A DNA stretch of 6,182 bases from JAXDBV01 sp034678415 (GTDB taxonomy: Bacteria; Bacteroidota; Bacteroidia; Bacteroidales; VadinHA17), in NCBI GenBank assembly GCA_034678415.1, contig JAXDBV010000364.1:1-6182 (forward strand), in the 5' to 3' direction. The translations under genes were made by a program, and so were the position numbers. The first letter of the stretch is position 1. Each line of letters opens with the position of its first letter. The notes below the pieces were generated by a model, which made no database searches, was not told the origin of the DNA, and saw only the letters and a list, made by a program, of their open reading frames with translations. Below are positions 5,421-6,182 of this stretch, in pieces.

Positions 5421-6182
5421 ATGTATATCACGGTTTCAAATGATGTGGTGCACGATCAGAGGATTTTGCGTGTAGCCGGCACACTGGGCAAAACGGGGAC
5501 CGAGATTATGCTTCTGGGAAGAAGGCTGCCGGGCAGCCAGTCGGTGAACACCACGGGTTTCACGGTAAAGCGATTTCTCCTTCCTTTCAGACGCGGTTTC
5601 TTCTTTTATGCCAGCCTGAACATAGTACTGTTTTTCTATCTTCTCTTTGCCAGGAAAGGAATCATGGTGGCCAACGACTTGGATACGGTTCTGCCCTGTT
5701 ACATGGTGTCAAGGCTCAGACACCTGCCACTGGTGTATGACAGTCATGAGTATTTCCAGGGTGTTCCCGAGATCAGTGACAGGCCATGGGTAAAGTATGT
5801 GTGGAAGCGGATAGAACAGTTAACGGTTCCGAACATAGCTGTAAAATATACCGTGAATAATTCCATCGCACGGTTGTACCGAGAGGAATACCATACAGAG
5901 TTTAAAGTAGTAAGGAACCTGTCGCTTCGATGGCTGCCCGGGGTTCGGAAAACGCGGGCTGACCTCGATCTGCCAACCGGTATACCCATCCTTGTGGTAC
6001 AGGGTACCGGTATTAACAAGGACAGGGGTGTGGAGGAGGCGGTAATGGCCATGTCATATCTGGATAATGCCATGCTGTTGATCATTGGCAGCGGGGACAG
6101 GATCGCGGCATTGAAACAATTGGTTTCACAACTGAAACTGGAAGGGCGAGTACTTTTTCGGGGGAAGATGCCTTATACGGAA
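5421..6182 (+). CDS. GT4-family glycosyltransferase (GT-B fold), 3'-truncated by window edge
   Basis: The frame is open from the ATG to the last base (254 codons) with no stop, so the C-terminal part, probably 100 or more residues, lies beyond the window. It resembles retaining GT4 glycosyltransferases that build cell-surface or exopolysaccharides from nucleotide sugars. SNDVVHDQR (6-14) is the N-terminal acceptor-side motif, followed by a LGRRLPG segment (32-38). ANDLDTVLP (84-92) and YDSHEYF (106-112) are typical of Bacteroidota members. The second Rossmann domain begins near residue 187 (IPILVVQGTG), followed by KDRGVEEAV (200-208) and MLLIIGSGD (218-226), as in the donor-binding half. The E-x7-E donor motif would be downstream. 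Residues 60-77 are hydrophobic and aromatic, suggesting membrane association. A GTG at 5409 in the same frame would add four residues (MDKR) and is a real alternative start; a stop at 5379 bars anything longer. The sugar and acceptor cannot be told. Confidence 0.92.
   Translation, partial: MYITVSNDVVHDQRILRVAGTLGKTGTEIMLLGRRLPGSQSVNTTGFTVKRFLLPFRRGFFFYASLNIVLFFYLLFARKGIMVANDLDTVLPCYMVSRLRHLPLVYDSHEYFQGVPEISDRPWVKYVWKRIEQLTVPNIAVKYTVNNSIARLYREEYHTEFKVVRNLSLRWLPGVRKTRADLDLPTGIPILVVQGTGINKDRGVEEAVMAMSYLDNAMLLIIGSGDRIAALKQLVSQLKLEGRVLFRGKMPYTE

Overview
The window looks like a chromosomal segment of a member of the Bacteroidota, probably an uncultured Bacteroidales-type lineage. The reasons are the style of the proteins (a MltG of the LASIVDEET / LQADPT type, a GT4 glycosyltransferase with a YDSHEYF motif), start codons without a Shine-Dalgarno sequence, and TAnnTTTG-like -7 promoter elements. 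This assignment is inference from motifs; no marker gene such as 16S rRNA is present.

Layout. (1) Bases 1-873, plus strand: the 3' part of mltG, the endolytic murein transglycosylase, cut by the window edge. (2) Bases 874-1522: a 649-base intergenic gap. It holds a very AT-rich block (about 15% GC over 901-1080), then abruptly a GC-rich stretch packed with inverted repeats (1105-1246), a mixed stretch without a convincing gene, and an operator-like pair of TTCAAC-type inverted repeats (1392-1458). (3) Bases 1523-4213, plus strand: an 896-residue fusion of an ADP-forming acyl-CoA synthetase (CoA-binding, ligase and ATP-grasp domains) with a C-terminal GNAT acetyltransferase, in the same architecture as the Pat/YfiQ protein lysine acetyltransferases. 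(4) Bases 4308-5318, minus strand: complete murB, convergent with the fusion gene. (5) Bases 5319-5420: a short divergent promoter region. (6) Bases 5421-6182, plus strand: the first 254 codons of a GT4-type glycosyltransferase running off the window.

How the genes relate. MurB makes UDP-MurNAc, the second committed precursor of peptidoglycan, and MltG cuts nascent glycan strands. With the glycosyltransferase, three of the four genes concern the cell envelope. The acyl-CoA synthetase/GNAT fusion is a metabolic or post-translational acetylation enzyme and has no obvious link to them. Each gene appears to be its own transcription unit: the gaps are long or the neighbours face different ways.

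No wholly new system was found. The points most worth a second look are the hairpin-dense island at 1105-1246, the inverted-repeat pair upstream of the fusion gene, and the state of the fusion protein. That protein keeps the phosphohistidine lost in YfiQ, but carries Glu in place of the expected Gly in both its N-terminal CoA-binding motif and its GNAT acetyl-CoA loop.
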